A DNA stretch of 64,000 nucleotides from Glossina fuscipes (GCF_014805625.2 NW_023998566.1:42675-106674), one strand, 5' to 3'. Shown: positions 11,041 through 23,600, counted from the stretch's first letter. Notes: a model not told the origin generated them from the letters alone. A program made the numbers and translations.

Positions 11041-13190
11041 CAATCTTAACTTCTCATTATGATTTACAAGCTAACTGGTTTGTTTGCTGTTGTCGGTTGC
11101 CAAGCTTTTGCACTTTTGCATGTTTGCAATATGCATTTGTACCGGTTGTAGGTGTGCCTCTGTGCTAGCTCTGTACAAGCTTTTCTTCGTTTTTCTTTCT
11201 TTTTACGAAGAAAAAAAAATTACCTTGCTTTATTCCGCGAACAATAGAAAACGAAAAGAAAAAACAATTTTTGTAGATAATTTCGAAATTATTTAATTTA
11301 AAAATATTATTATTAATTTAACCAGAAATAATTTCTAAAAACGAGGTCTTAAATCATTAGTATCCAAACCTATCGGCTTTATTGAAAGCTATACTGCACT
11401 GGGCATTTAAACCCATAACCATTGGGCAAACTTGCTTGTTATAGTTTTTGGTTCCCAGTTGCTTCCAACATAACAGCCCACCAGATCGGCTTTGTCGTTA
11501 TAGCAATAGGATAAGTTCTTCTCACCAAATATTGAAAACAAGCAAAAATATCATAGTTGCGCAAGGCCAACCGTTACATACCTTTGTAAAAAACAAGTAA
11601 GCGAGTTTCTTATTTGAAACAGATTGATTTTGGATTTGATTTTGGATGACCAAAAATATTTTTGTATATAAAAAAAAAATAAAACTTGATGATGTCCATA
11701 TATGTTGTTAATTTCAGTGGTCAGTTTATTATATTGTTTTTGCTATCTAATTTTTGTGCAGTTTTTAAACGACGAAGCCGGTTCCGACGGAGCATCGCGT
11801 AGGTTGTCATTATATTACACAAATTGGATTAGTAAATCCTTTAATTACTATTATTTTCCTTTACTTAGCGTAGCAAAAAAATAATTGATTAGTACTTATT
11901 TGCGGATAAATTAATTAACATTACCCCTATAAATATTTAATTAAATAATTACATTTAACTCGCCTTCATCTATTAAATTATTGTAATGAATTTATATTAA
12001 GATTGTTTCCTTTGATCCTGAGGTTAGTACACGTACAATTACACTAATGAATGCACAAATTAATAAAAGTTCTATCGGGCAATTTTCGATGCGGCCAGGT
12101 ACCCTATTTTGTTTTCTCGAAACCTTGAGGTATTTTACACCCCACACAGCTTCACCTAGTACTGTTATTCGATCGTTTTCTAAAACTACACATTATTTTC
12201 ATACAAAGATATACTTTTTATCAATGCCCACGAGTTGGAGGATTCCCAAAATAAGATGACTTGATTCAAACTTAATATACTTCCTAAAAATTTTATTATT
12301 TTTCAGTTTTCGTCGTAAAAAAAATAAAAAATAGTCTTTCTCTCCTTATAACGGCTTACTTTTCATGATAATCCCGACATATATTAGGTCCTAAAACATA
12401 GACCGATGTGATCAAATTTCCTACCGTTAACTTTTTTTGGTAAATTGCACATTGACACAAACTTCAGACGGTCTGACGGACAGACAAGCTTACCCGGCAG
12501 AATAAAAAGTAGATTTATCTCAACTCTCTCTAGACGTTACAAAAGTTAGCAGTGTACCGCCATTTGTCTAAGGTATAACAATAAAGGATTTGCTCAAACG
12601 ACGACGTCTCCTTTTCTAAATATTCGGAAATAAGAGTACATGTATCACGTATCACATCACATTTCATGTGATATTATTTATTTATAGTGAATATTACAAC
12701 TCAGTTTTAGGCAATATGCTAAACTATTACAGGTGAGCTCACAACTTGGGGAAGGTCAAGATGGACTGTTGGCAATCTTTTGACCTCCAAATTTATTAAA
12801 AAAAGTTAAAATCTGTCATTTCAAATGGAAAAGTTGGAAGCAATAATTTGAAGTAATTGTGGACAAATGAATGATTCAACCAAACCTTCCGAGAGCTCAT
12901 ACGGCTCCACGCGTTCGCTTTTCGGCTGGAATTTCACGAATGATCGAGAAACGTTGAGTGGTTTCAAAAGGAGCAGATCGTGCTGCTGCCGGAGCTGCAT
13001 ATCGCTGTGTATGTGTATATGCAGTATAAGAAACGATCTTTTTTTTTAAGTTAGATTTGGGCCAGTTATGCTGTTCGTGCCACTGCGCCCATTGATCCAA
13101 GGATGTCTTCAGAGAATGACTGCCGTATTGCCATTTTTTAATACTTCTCAAAAGTGTTGTTTTTCCAATTCTCATCTTACTATTATTATC
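11041..13190. other. AT-rich intergenic DNA, no gene supported
   Basis: About 2.1 kb with only short chance frames. It holds a partial SINE-like sequence at 11,380-11,450 (separate entry). A run near 12,460-12,490 rich in GACGGACAGAC resembles sequence often found at fly repeat ends, but I cannot assign it. Confidence 0.4.
11380..11450 (-). repeat. Possible SINE 3' half
   Basis: On the minus strand this reads a B-box-like ATGGGTTTAAATGCCC followed by AGTGCAGTATAGCTTTCAAT. The element at 13.2 kb has an equivalent GATTCAAATCTC followed by AAGTGCAGTAGAATTTTCAA. The shared downstream part suggests two members of one tRNA-derived family, but this copy has no clear A box. Confidence 0.3.
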
Positions 13191-13194
13191 ATTT

Positions 13195-13284
13195 ATTTAT
13201 TGAAAATTCTACTGCACTTGAGATTTGAATCGACGACCATTGAATTGCTAGTCGAGACTCTTTGCCTACTCGGCCACTCAGGCG
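13195..13284 (-). repeat. tRNA-derived SINE-like element
   Basis: The minus strand starts CGCCTGAGTGGCCGAGTAGG, which contains the A-box pattern of class II (Ser/Leu-like) tRNAs. It then has GACTAGCAATTCAATGG in the anticodon-arm position and a B-box-like GATTCAAATCTC, followed by a short body and an AATAAATAAATG tail. The tRNA-like fold is imperfect and has no matching acceptor stem, so I call a SINE or tRNA-derived pseudogene rather than a tRNA gene. Pol III boxes would be internal. Confidence 0.45.
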
Positions 13285-13289
13285 AATAT

Positions 13290-15085
13290 TTTAAAAATGT
13301 AAAAATAAAGTTTAAAACAAAAGGAAAGTGTGTATTCTAACATTTTGTACCTTAGCCAAAAGCAAATAACTTGACCTATTTGTTTCTTAGATTTTTTGGG
13401 CGTATATAAGCTCTCTAAACACAGCACATACCATTTCTCGATTCCTCTTGCAGTTTTCGTGAGTTTAAAAGATGATAACAACGTGCTTGGTAGAAAATAA
13501 TTATATGATCAATTTACCAAATGTAGGGAATGTCTTTCGCGATAATATATGTCCTTTCGTTTTTTTTAGCTTTTAGTTTAATATGCACGTTAATGCTCTC
13601 CAGTGTACTTTTTGTTTATCACTATTAACAATAATTACCCACTTATCCATCTTCACATTGTTATGTAAGGCCCATAACGCCATCAAAGTGATGTTAAATT
13701 ATTAAAGCATTCGACTTTTTTGGTAAAGATGAACGTGAAATATGTAAACTTTTACCTTCTCTTTGAACTTCCACTCGTACTGACGCCTACTATATATATG
13801 GCACTTAAACCCCTAATTAACAGTTGGATAGCGACAATTTCATTTATTTGGGATGGAATTATAATTTCGTTTGTGTTCATTAGTCTCTGTATTCAACTGA
13901 GGGATTTGGGAATGGCGTGAAAATTGCATAATTTATGCATGTCTTTGTTTGTTTTTTTGTTATTGTCCTTACACCGCGATTGTTATGAATCGTTCTCAAA
14001 CAATGTAAATACTTTATTATTTCGTTACGTTAGGTCATTTGAATCATTTTTAATATGCACTACAGCTTGCATGTTATAATGTCCAAATGTAACGCAAAGA
14101 AGTATACATCTCAAAGCTCGTTAAGTGTATTTATCCTTAAACAGCGTAAAAAGCAGAACCAATTTACTACTGCACGTTCGTCCAACTCGTCCTCCGTTAA
14201 AATCAAGATTATATTCTACAAAGATTTTCAAAAAAATTGATTTTCCTAGAAAAGGTAAGGCTTCTCTCGCCGGATTAAGTTGAAAAATCCATAAGATCGA
14301 GTAGATCCACAGCACATAATTATTAAAAAGCTGATAATTTTCCTTTAATTTTTTTAATTTTAAGACTGCAAGCTTTTTAATTTGGAACCTTAAGTTGCAT
14401 TGTATATAAAGTTGAGTCTCCAATAAAACTTCAGTTTCGAAGGTGAGCCAGTTCCGAGTAGGTGTTTCACCATAACTCATAAGCATTAGCTAGCATGTAA
14501 GTTATATACAAAATGCTGGCGATTCATATAAGAGACGAGATATACTTTACAAATAAGTGCACAAAATGGTGATGGGTAGCTGAATATCATTTCTGCCTTC
14601 CTTCTCTTATTTGCGTGCTTGGACGTCTACCCATACTCATTGTAATTAACTGTTACTCAATGTGTCTGGGTCGAAATAAGGCAATTCTCGTCACTTCAAA
14701 AAGTTATAATAAAATAAAAATCCTTTCTTGCATTTTCATAGTTTATAAAGTGCTTCAAAATATGTTGAAGTTATAAATAACATAGGGCCAACAAGTAAAA
14801 TGAGTGAATGAAATAAATATGCTTATTCTAAGACGTTCAATTTCTGTCCCTCTCCCTCCCTTTCTCTCTGCCTCATTATTGCAACCCGTATTCCCGCGAT
14901 CTTCGTGAAGAGGATATGTATTTCTTGAGGGACCAATGCACCTAGTCTTAAACCACTTTTCATATTTTGTTGCTGCTCATTTTATCTTTGCTACAAAGTC
15001 TGTAATACTTGAATACAGTTTAGATAAGATAATTTAATAATATTTCTTATTTCATCTTTTGTTGTATTGACAATCACATGCTGTC
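13290..15085. other. AT-rich intergenic DNA, no gene supported
   Basis: About 1.8 kb of A/T-rich sequence. The open frames near 13,720 and 14,120-14,486 are short, contain no recognisable domain and lack splice context. Nothing else seen. Confidence 0.4.
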
Positions 15086-15089
15086 TGTG

Positions 15090-15405
15090 AGTATAAAGAC
15101 TTAGGAGATGTTTTCGTCTCAAACCTCAAGTTTGATATTCATATAGAAGTTTCAGTTAATAAAGCTAGATCCCTTTTAGGGTTTATAAAAAGATGGTCTC
15201 AAAAATTTAAAGACGTTATGAAGAAGTCCTTGGTTAGACCAACTCTTGAATACTCACCGGTAGTTTGACCTGATCTGAAGACATTTTGTGTTCTTGCAGC
15301 TACCACCAATTATCGATTGTTCAATCCGTTTCGGGTAACGTGTAAAATTTTCAACGATCATTATCACTTACTTGATCTGTCCGTTTGTCCGTTTGTCCGT
15401 TAATA
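15090..15405 (+). mobile_element. CR1-like LINE 3' fragment
   Basis: Reads DLGDVFVSNLKFDIHIEVSV, KARSLLGFIKRWSQ, LVRPTLEYSPVV, then after a deletion NYRLFNPFRVTCKIFNDHYH. The same blocks form the RT C-terminal region of the copy at 40.1-40.6 kb, where DLGVLFDHRLRFNLHIELSI and FNPLRVVCKNLNDIYH occur. An in-frame TGA follows SPVV. The fragment ends in three copies of a gtccgttt unit. Confidence 0.75.
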
Positions 15406-16116
15406 AGGTTAAAAACATTATGTTACATATCTAACTTTTCGAACCTTGAACAATATACGTAAGTTGGAACAAAATATTCCTTTACATTTGATTTTGTTTT
15501 TCATTTGTCACTATTAATAATGGATGAATAAGCACATATTCATTCATCAATATCTCTGTATCTTAATTTGGGGGTTAGTTAAATGGGAGTGTATGATCTT
15601 ACGTTTATTATTATTTATTTTTTTATATTTTAAGCTATTTTAGGGCTTACATTCGGTTAACGACTTGTTCTGCAGCGGATTTTAATTCATTAATTAGGTA
15701 AAAAAATATAAATTTTTTAGTTATAAATTAATTTTATATTATGAAATGTATTTGCCACCGAAGCATCTTTTAAGCTCGACTTTTGGTTGTTAAATTTTAT
15801 AATAAAAATTTTTTTTCTTTAATTATTCCACATTTTGCGCCACCAAGGCATCTTTTCTTTTTAAAAGTGGAGAAATGACCCCACATTCTCCAAATTTTAA
15901 GAATATATAAAAAATTTCGTAGACAATATATCCCTTTTTGCGAATATGACCTTCTTACTTTTGTAAGTTGAGCTCGATAAAGTTAACCGAGAACGATGCA
16001 ACCAAATTAGCTTAATCAGATAGTAGGCTACATAAGTACGTTTCCACATTGAGAGAAGACAACAGTTTAACAACATCAGCGTACATATATACTTGGACTT
16101 AATCATTGATTGAAGA
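15406..16116. other. AT-rich stretch, no gene seen
   Basis: Low-complexity A/T-rich DNA between two LINE remnants on opposite strands. A GCCACC(A/G)A-GGCATCTTTT-like phrase occurs twice (about 15,752 and 15,840), suggesting an old local duplication. Confidence 0.4.
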
Positions 16117-18205
16117 TTATTTATGTGGAGGATAATTAGAAATTAGTCCTAAGAAATTACGCTGCGGAAACCCTGAGGTTTTAGGAAAATCGTCAGAGGA
16201 GCCTGAATTGAACAGAACTCTAAAGAATCTATTCTGCAGATAAGACGATAATAAAAGTGGAAGGAAACTAGACGACTGCAGTTTAAGAAGAAGGAACTCA
16301 CAGTTAACTGTAGCAAACGCCTTATTAAAATCCATACATACAAGAAGCAATTTTGAGGCGCACGAAAACGTCTTGAAAACATGCGAAGTAAACTCGTAAC
16401 AGTTGAACTGCCCTTAAGAAAGGCATGCTGAAACGGAAAGCTCAAAGTGTTAACAGCATGTTGTCTAGTAACAATGTTTTCAAAAAGTTTAGGTAGGTCA
16501 GCTTGTCAGCAGAATTAAATAGAAACTTTTCCAACACAATAGCTTTCCATTCCTAATCGTAGAGAGAGATTAAAGATATCAGAAATTACACTGCACAATT
16601 CTTTCGCACACGACATAAGTTTGCATGCTATCAGGCCTGGGGCGCAACTATGCTTTAAGATCTCAAGTAACTGAAATAAAGTGAGAAATTACAAACTTTC
16701 GAATCTCAATAGAATATTTTATACGGATAATTACCTACAGACGTGGAACTGCCACGAGCGCAATTACGATGAAAGACATCCCCAAAGATATTAGCAATTT
16801 TACGATAATCGTAGGAAGTGCTATTGCAGGACACCACTGAACGCGTAGGTTTTTCTCTTAGAGTTCGCATACTTAAAGAAATATTTGAAATTAGTAGGAA
16901 CTGAGAGTTTCACCTTTCGTATGTATCTGCAGTAGCACTGGCGATTCCTATAGCTAAATCTATGCCTAGCCGAAAAACATTTATCATAACCATATGCAAA
17001 GCCACTCTTCAAATATCGTTTGACAAGTTTATTTTTCTTGTTGTTACAGCATTTAACAACATCAATAAACCACTGTGGACAAATGCTCCGCCGAAACGGT
17101 TGTGTTATCGGAACTGCTACTGAAATCGCTAACTGTAGCCAGTTATACAACGAAGATACCATCGTATCTATATTCCCACTAACGATTCCACTTCCAATGC
17201 TAGCAAATTTCAAACACTAACGTATTAGCTTTGCTAAAATCATAATTTGAACTAAGAGCATGGGCACATAGTGTAGTGAAAACACAATTAAAGGTTCGTT
17301 TTAATAATTCTTTATTACGAATGCTTTTACACAACACTTAATATTTCACTATCTTACTATTATTCTGACCTAACTGATGTATGGTCAGTACCTTTTATAG
17401 GAACTAACTTAATGCTAACTTAAGCAATTAATATAACTAAAGTAGGTTATAATATTTTAATAGCTTACTACTAATATATTAATAGCTTACTACTAAAATT
17501 GCACTACCTTAACTAGGTTAGTAGAAAAATGTAAACTTAGCAATAACTTGTAAACTACGGTAGAGTGCGACTGATGGATAATACTACATATACTGTACGT
17601 ATGATATACCCGGCCTATATTATTGCTCCAATCATCAAGCAGGCGCTGAAAGGGTACAATAAGTGACGGATGATGCAAATCCTCAAGTTAACTAAAAGCT
17701 GGAAGCGGCTAATACGTCAGACTTCCACTATACAATTTGGAACTTGATTATAGTAAAGAAGGTTCAAGTCCGATATTTGGTTCAAAAGGCTGTTAGCTCC
17801 ATAAAATGTAGTAATAGGAACCAAATAATCAAAAATTTCGCGACACCAAGTGACATGAGGAAAATTAAGGTCCCCTAGCCGTATTACCATACCCGTAGAT
17901 TTAGACGCTTTAACGACATCACGAATTATAGCAGCATGTTTCATATATACAGAACTATCAGCGTATGAGGGAACGTACGAGCAAGTAATAGACATAGTCT
18001 TATTATCCACTTCCACTTCTATCTCAACGAATGCAACGACGGAGTCATAGATTCATGCAAATGGGACGGAAAGACTACCGAAATGGAAATTAAAACACCA
18101 TCTGATCGATCTACGCTATCGCTTCTAAAAACATGAAAGTTATGTGAAAGAATCTCGGATTATTCGGTTTCTCAAAATATCCGGTAGCTGGTGCGTTACA
18201 GAGAT
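16117..18205 (-). mobile_element. CR1-like LINE, second subfamily, with solo LTR inside
   Basis: Reading leftward: endonuclease near 18,180-17,620 (HNFHVFRSDSVDR, VIRLGDLNFPHVTWC, PNCIVEV, LEDLHHPSLIVPF); inter-domain region 17,260-16,821 (NIDTMVSSLYNWLQLAISVA, RSICPQWFIDVVKCCNNKK, CYCRYIRKVKLS, FKYFFKYANSKRKTY); then RT 16,445-16,117 (FQHAFLKGSSTVTSLL, CMDFNKAFATVNCEFLLLKL, GFPQRNFLG). The order matches the 36.8 kb family, but wording differs enough to call a second subfamily. Frames shift repeatedly. The copy is truncated at both ends, with no ORF1 and no RT catalytic loop. A 317-base insertion (17,272-17,588) interrupts the endonuclease/linker. Confidence 0.8.
17272..17588 (-). mobile_element. 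Putative solo LTR inserted in a LINE
   Basis: The coding match of the surrounding LINE stops near 17,600 and resumes near 17,265. The intervening block starts TGTAGTATTATCC and ends TTTTCACTACA on the minus strand, so its ends are TGTAGT...ACTACA, the TG...CA pattern of LTRs with a 6-bp inverted terminus. An AATAAAG polyadenylation-like signal lies about 45 bases before the end. An internal 28-bp phrase (aatagcttactacta) is tandemly repeated. No clear target-site duplication remains. Confidence 0.5.
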
Positions 18206-18994
18206 TTCACTTCGAGAGGAAGAAAGCTTTTCCATTTTTCTCTCTTGCAGATTTAAGCGGATCTGAACCAGTAGGAGGAGAGAGTCCGTTCCAAAAGTAA
18301 ATAGATTTCTGGGTTTATTATTGCGATTGGCTAAATTGCAAGTATTTTTACCTATTGCTTAAAACATAGTGACTACTTAAAAATATTTAACCAAGCACAA
18401 TTATCTTTTTCGGAGAAAAACTTTAATCCACTTAAAAAACAAAACCAATTGACTTCGGGGGTGGAAAAGGGCTCTTACATCTTCGATATATTATATTCAT
18501 AGGGTATATTTCCTCTAGGACTTGAGTTCACATTGGAATATATTGTTATCATCGTTCAACAATTGAACACCCATATTTATACCTATATTTAACGCATTCA
18601 ACGATATATTTGAACATATGCTTTTAAATACAAACACATTCTAGCATTTTTCTTTATATTTTGTGAAATATTGCGCATTACAATATGCATGCATTTTTCT
18701 TTAAGGAAACATTGTATAGACAGATTGTAAAGTCATAGCGAGATTAGCACTCACACACCTAACGGTTACCAAATCATACGATTCGGTACCTGGGTTAGCG
18801 TTTTACAGAATCATACCGAGAAGCGGTAACAATAAAATATATATAAGGATAGGCATACAAGCACACACTAGCGATAAGATCATACGAGTCAACACATGAG
18901 GTAGTATTCGTAGAAGCAAACAAATATGTTCGGCTAGACATGTTCGATCAGACCTAAGCTAGCACATGTAAGAATAGGTACATAAGAATATCAT
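18206..18994. other. Intergenic DNA before LTR, no gene seen
   Basis: About 790 bases without coding signal. A block at 18,730-18,840 with GGTTACC/GGTACC/GGTAAC phrases looks repeat-derived but cannot be assigned. Confidence 0.4.
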
Positions 18995-19556
18995 TGTAAT
19001 AACGGGATAGCGATGGTGACCGCGGCTACAAAAGAGCGTGTCGAACCACGGTCAGCCTTCAATTGTCTCATAGGCGCTAAAGGTAAGAGATCGCTACTTA
19101 ACGAGTTGACTTTGACTGATAGGTTTTTTTGGACTTTACGGATAGGGGATGGAAGGTTTAACTTAATCACCATCCCTGAATGACTGATGGACACTCACTC
19201 TTGCGATGTGAGACGATTAGGGACAGACGAGTGGCCCTGTGGCCGAGGTAGGCAGCTATGACACTCGCGGCGTATTCTTCTCTTTTACAGAAACTCGCGA
19301 TACGGATACAGAAATACGGAACATGAAAAAGAAAGCATAATAATAATTGTCCGGAACGAATAAGAAATAGTAAAACGCTCCCTCCCTCGCTTTTCTCCCA
19401 CTCCTCTTAAAATCGCTTACGTATTGTAAAATTCCTCGGAAATAAAAAATTAGAAACGAAAGAACAAAACTGAAGGTCCAAGTTTTTTTAATACAAATTT
19501 TCTTGGAAAGAGTTCTGGGTTGGCTGAGTATATCCTGCCCAAGAAGACTCGTTACA
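18995..19556. mobile_element. LTR copy A (about 562 bp) of an LTR retrotransposon
   Basis: Starts TGTAATAACGGGATAGCG and ends AAGACTCGTTACA. It is homologous, in inverted orientation, to the block at 24,660-25,231. Shared phrases include CGGATAGGGGATGG, GAGTGGCCCTG(T/C)-like, GCGGCGTATT/GCTGCGTATT, GGTCCAAG, AATTTTCTTGGAAAG and AAGAAGACTCGTTACA. TG...CA ends and length fit a Gypsy-type LTR. An AATAAAAAA signal lies near 19,440 in this orientation, but the sense strand of the LTR is uncertain: read on the minus strand it would be the 3' LTR of the Gypsy debris at 19.6-22 kb. No target duplication is visible. Confidence 0.6.
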
Positions 19557-19599
19557 GACGTTACATCTAATTTAAGTTTCGTGATGACTGCCAATGCAG

Positions 19600-20850
19600 A
19601 TCGCCTTAGTTGAGATCACTTTTCAATTTATTAAGCCTATAATCACTGTGCGTTTTAAACCATATTGTTGCGCATGGGAGCGAGCAAGGGGATTCGAATG
19701 GCTGAAGACGTCGGTGACATATTGGATGGCATTTTCTTAATTACGCCTGTTATGATCGGAATATTGACGCCCTTGTGAATATTTGAACTAGCGATGTGCC
19801 ACGGAGCATCTGTTATATGCAAGGTCTTTCAATGTCTTCCTTGCCACTTGACTACGTTGGAGGAACAAGCTATTCTCCGTAATCGTTTTTATATGACAAC
19901 ATTGCTTTAATAATAGTATTGTATCTATGTACTTTATTATAACGACCCACCTTGAATTTGAATTTAATAGCTACGGTAATTCCTTCGTTTTCAATTTTAT
20001 GCAGGTTGATCACCTCGGGCTGGGGCAAATTATTTTTTATCACAATATTTTGGTTTCTCCGGATTTGATTCCAAGTACAATTGCCAAATAATTTGCAAAT
20101 ATCTCACATTTTTTGGAGTAAACTCCAGCCCGTTGTCCGTTACGATTTCAGATCCGGGCCTCTATTTAGGGGATTCGAATTTTCGTCCCCTTCCACAAGT
20201 TGTTATTAGCGGGTAACCGTTTAAACTTTTAAGATGTGACTGTAGATCCCGTTCTCTTTGGCCGTTAAGCTTAGCTTTCAATTTCCTTTAACTGCGAAAA
20301 ACAGTGATCTCAATTTTTGCCATCATTGTGCGTGTTTTTCATATTAATTTTTGTATACTAGCAAATCCCCTTTACAGCCGTATAACGAATTACTTGCACT
20401 CCTTCGAAATTAGGTATTGTCAATTTAATTCCTTTTCGCCACCGAATGGCTCTAAACTCGCAAATACGATTCCAAAGTATTCCAAATGTTCGTCTTTGAC
20501 TCTTCTGAAGATAAGAATATCAACAATGCAGGAAAATCCAACGTATTAAGTACTGTGAGGGCTTATTTCTCTTTTCTCTACTTTCTCCTTGTTTAATCCT
20601 ATTCTGCTTAACTTACTCCGATGAGGGACACTTTGGTACCTCACAGTACTTCGTTTAGCAAGTTTTTAAATGTTTCTGAAGAAGCTGTCAGTCCAAAAGC
20701 ATTCGCATGAATTCATCCATTTTGATTGGCGTTGTGATTGCTCTTTTAAATATGCTTTCTTACGCCATTGGGATCGGGCGGTGCGCTTTAACGAGATATA
20801 TTTTCAAAAAGAACGTCGTTTTTCGTTTACTTAAGACTAGGTCAATCTTT
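19600..20850 (-). mobile_element. Gypsy-type pol remnant (RT and integrase scraps)
   Basis: Read leftward, about 20,720-20,650 gives NAFGLTASSETFKNLLNEVL, the Gypsy RT motif after the first palm Asp (normally PFGLxxAPxxFQxxM). At about 20,150-20,090 is EIVTDNGLEFTPK, the integrase second-Asp motif. Their order RT then integrase on the minus strand is correct for Ty3/Gypsy pol. Everything between and around is scrambled by stops and deletions, so no protein can be made. Confidence 0.55.
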
Positions 20851-21689
20851 ACGTTGTGATGACTAATAAAACGAGTAGAACAAAGTAAATTAGGTCATTA
20901 ACTACAATTACATTAAAGTAGCTTATATTCACATTAGCTTTGCCTTTCGATGAATATGGAAAGCATGCAAAAAATTAGAATAAAGTAGTGAGTAACGAAA
21001 TAGGTAGCATTAATACTATACTTGGCTATCAGATGCAGAGGAGAAACCGTTGATTAACGTCCAGAGATCCAATCTTGGAGAATGGAAGTGGTCCTTTTGT
21101 GACCAATTTGTGAGCTAAGGTATGCTTGGATGGACCACCGTCGTGGTCGGGCTCTTGCCTTAAACTTGGCAATTTTTTAAGCATCTTCTTATATAGATTT
21201 TCTAGCGCCCTTTGCGTTCAAGTTTTTTGGGAACTTTCTAAGCCAGAATTTTTCTTCTCGGTAAAAGAATTCAAATTTGATGAAAACATTGGAAGTTTTT
21301 GCGCGCAGGTTGGTATTCGAAAAGGACTAAATCGGTCAGAGCAGCTCGTTTTTTTTTTAAATTTTTTTTGATTTTTGCTCGTTACTCGACAATTATAAAA
21401 GTTAGAAGGCCGAAGCACACTACTCTTTACCAGCAAAATGGGAACAATCGGCCATGCCCACAAAAAGTTAATACTGGTTAAATGCTGTTTTTTCACTTTT
21501 TTGGGGTTTTATGCTTATTTATGATAGGGCAAACAAAACTGTTTAAAATTATTTTGTACACTCCTCAAATAGAGATATATTATCTGTCTGGGTTAGTTTT
21601 AAAATGCATATGGTAGACTTGGAAAGTGAAATGGGAAAAACACAGTGGTGGGTATGCGGGATTCTTACTTGTTTTCCTCTATTTTAAGG

Positions 21690-21991
21690 TTAACACAGCT
21701 TACCTTTGTTATTGAAGTTGCTATTTAAAAGATTGGGATGTCTGTCCTTGTAGTTGTTATTATTGTAATCTAGCCTCTGTGGTAGTGGCCGTAATTTCTA
21801 TTGAACTTAGTTGTTCTCGATGTTGAATTCGAATAGTTGTATAAATCGGTTGTCCTTTGATTTAATTGTTTCTTGCTTGTTTCGTTGAAGCTTTTACGCG
21901 ATGTTTTTAGCTTGTTTCTCCTGTACAATGCTGACAATAAATCCTCCAGCGTATCCAAACTATCATTAGCGTTGAATTCGACTTCAAACAA
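21690..21991 (-). mobile_element. Gag-like fragment of an LTR element
   Basis: A 73-codon frame with a leucine-rich start (NDSLDTLEDLLSALYRRNKL) followed by an Asn/Ser/Arg-rich tail (NQRTTDLYNYSNSTSRTTKF). The tail continues in another frame with NNNYKDRHPNLLNSNF. Basic Asn-rich C-termini are typical of Gypsy-group gag in flies. Its position upstream of the RT and integrase scraps on the same strand supports this. No zinc knuckle is preserved. Confidence 0.4.
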
Positions 21992-22685
21992 AAATAGAAA
22001 GAATAGTCAATATAGTATAAAAACAAAATATTCCTTTTGAACATGCTAGCGGACATAGCCTATTATCCGACAGGTTCGAAATATTCATAATTAATTCCGC
22101 ATTGCGATGGCTTTAAAAAGCATAATGTCTTGAGAGCCTGCTAGGAATACTATAGTCAATGTTTTAATAACTCAGGTGAATGAACGTCCCCCTTTATTAG
22201 TTTACATAAAACACTCAACCGTTTTCGTATTTTTTCTAAAATGTGTAGGGACGGGTTATCTGTAGATGGAGTTTCGCTAAGGGCTGTCCAGCGGTCCGTT
22301 CTAAGAAATCTATTCGGTAAATTAAAGGCACCTTCGTGTTTTTGTGTATTATTATATATAACTGTTGGCGGCCACACCAACACGTTGATGCCAAGAGCTT
22401 TCACGACGAGATGTGTTTACTTACACTCCTATTTATATGCTAACGTTTGCTTGAGAGAGCAACTTGAGGGAAGCTATATTAAAGCTTATATAAATGTATA
22501 TACAAAACTAGAGCAACGTTGCGTAACAATTTCGGGAGAAGATAACAAGACCAAGAGATCAAATGCAAGATCTTACAGTTTAATAAACTTAGGGAGACTT
22601 ACATACAGGTTTTGTATTTAAATTTGACCAACAATTCCTTTCGCGTTCGTAAACGGTAAGGAAGGCTGCTTCGTTACAACCCCTC
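21992..22685. other. Unassigned stretch with one unrecognised frame
   Basis: Contains a minus-strand frame of 82 codons (22,404-22,156) with ordinary amino-acid composition (ALGINVLVWPPTVIYNN near its start). Its position between gag-like and integrase-like scraps suggests it belongs to an LTR element, but I recognise no domain. Confidence 0.3.
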
Positions 22686-23090
22686 TCAGGTCGGAAATGA
22701 ACAAATATCTGCTGCACGCCAGCTCGGGCTCTCGCGACTCGATATTAAACACCATTTCGTAGGACTGTTGCAAGACTTGCCGTCCGGGGTCATTGTGTCA
22801 TGGTGGGAACAGTTTTTCGGAATCAATAGGCAAGGATTCTTCGGTGGACTTGTCAGGTTATTCCTACGGGTATCAAATATCCGAGGCATACGTTGTTCTC
22901 ATTGGCGTCAGTGGCTTTGCATACCATGACCGATGTTGATGGTATTAAAGTGACATATGAAATGACATCCTTGGTCACGACATGGCCAATTGTTTCAATG
23001 CTTCCGCGTACAGATGGGTAGTAGTATTGTCGCTGAAGAGTGTTGACCAGTGAAGAATGTCCCAACGTTGCTGACAAATTTATGCATATA
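22686..23090 (-). mobile_element. Possible LTR-element integrase N-terminal fragment
   Basis: Minus strand reads LGHSSLVNTLQRQYYYPSVR, which resembles the start of Gypsy integrase zinc-binding domains (HxxxxHxGxxxTxxxLxxxYYWPxM). The Cys pair expected downstream is not seen, and the following 22,686-22,889 frame is not recognisable. Assignment rests on this one block and the neighbouring integrase debris. Confidence 0.35.
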
Positions 23091-23409
23091 TGAAGAGATT
23101 CAATATCCCCACGCGATTTCTCGAGGGTTTATCCAGGCGATCTTGCAGCTAGAAGCCGTTAAACTCCATGATAGGGTCATTGAGCAATCTCACGTAATCC
23201 TTGTAATCGAGAATCGGCCTCTTGGATATGGATATGTCAGAATTGGTAGTTGAATTTGCTGCTGTTTATATAACTCTTGTTGGTGCACTTGTCTCTTCGG
23301 CACCTAGTCCCTTACCTCCAAAAGGTGTTTTTCACTGTTATCTCCAGAACGTTTTGACGTTCGAAACAATTTTTGTGTACAAGAATTTGAGATGGTTTGT
23401 AAATATGTG

Positions 23410-23600
23410 AATGTTTTCTTTTTTTTTTTATTGTCGTTATTATTATTCTTTTTTTTATTTTACCTTTTGCTCTCCTTTATTTTTACTTTATTTATTTATT
23501 CTTTTTTTTCATTCGTTTATTCATCCATTCATATTTATTTATTTATTTTTTTTGTGCTTTTTTGAGTTTTTCTTCTTATCGGCAAAGTTCTCTGGTGCGT
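23410..23600. repeat. T-rich low-complexity tract
   Basis: Almost pure pyrimidine on the plus strand (T runs with ATTTATTT and TTCATTC interruptions). Simple-sequence DNA, not coding. Confidence 0.8.

Noticed and set aside
13209..13284. Functional tRNA gene on the minus strand
   Set aside because: A and B boxes are present but the acceptor and T arms do not pair properly, and an AATAAAT tail follows, so SINE or pseudogene is a better call.
23050..23410. Plus-strand frames as host genes
   Set aside because: The complementary strand carries integrase-like blocks, and plus frames have no domain or splice context.
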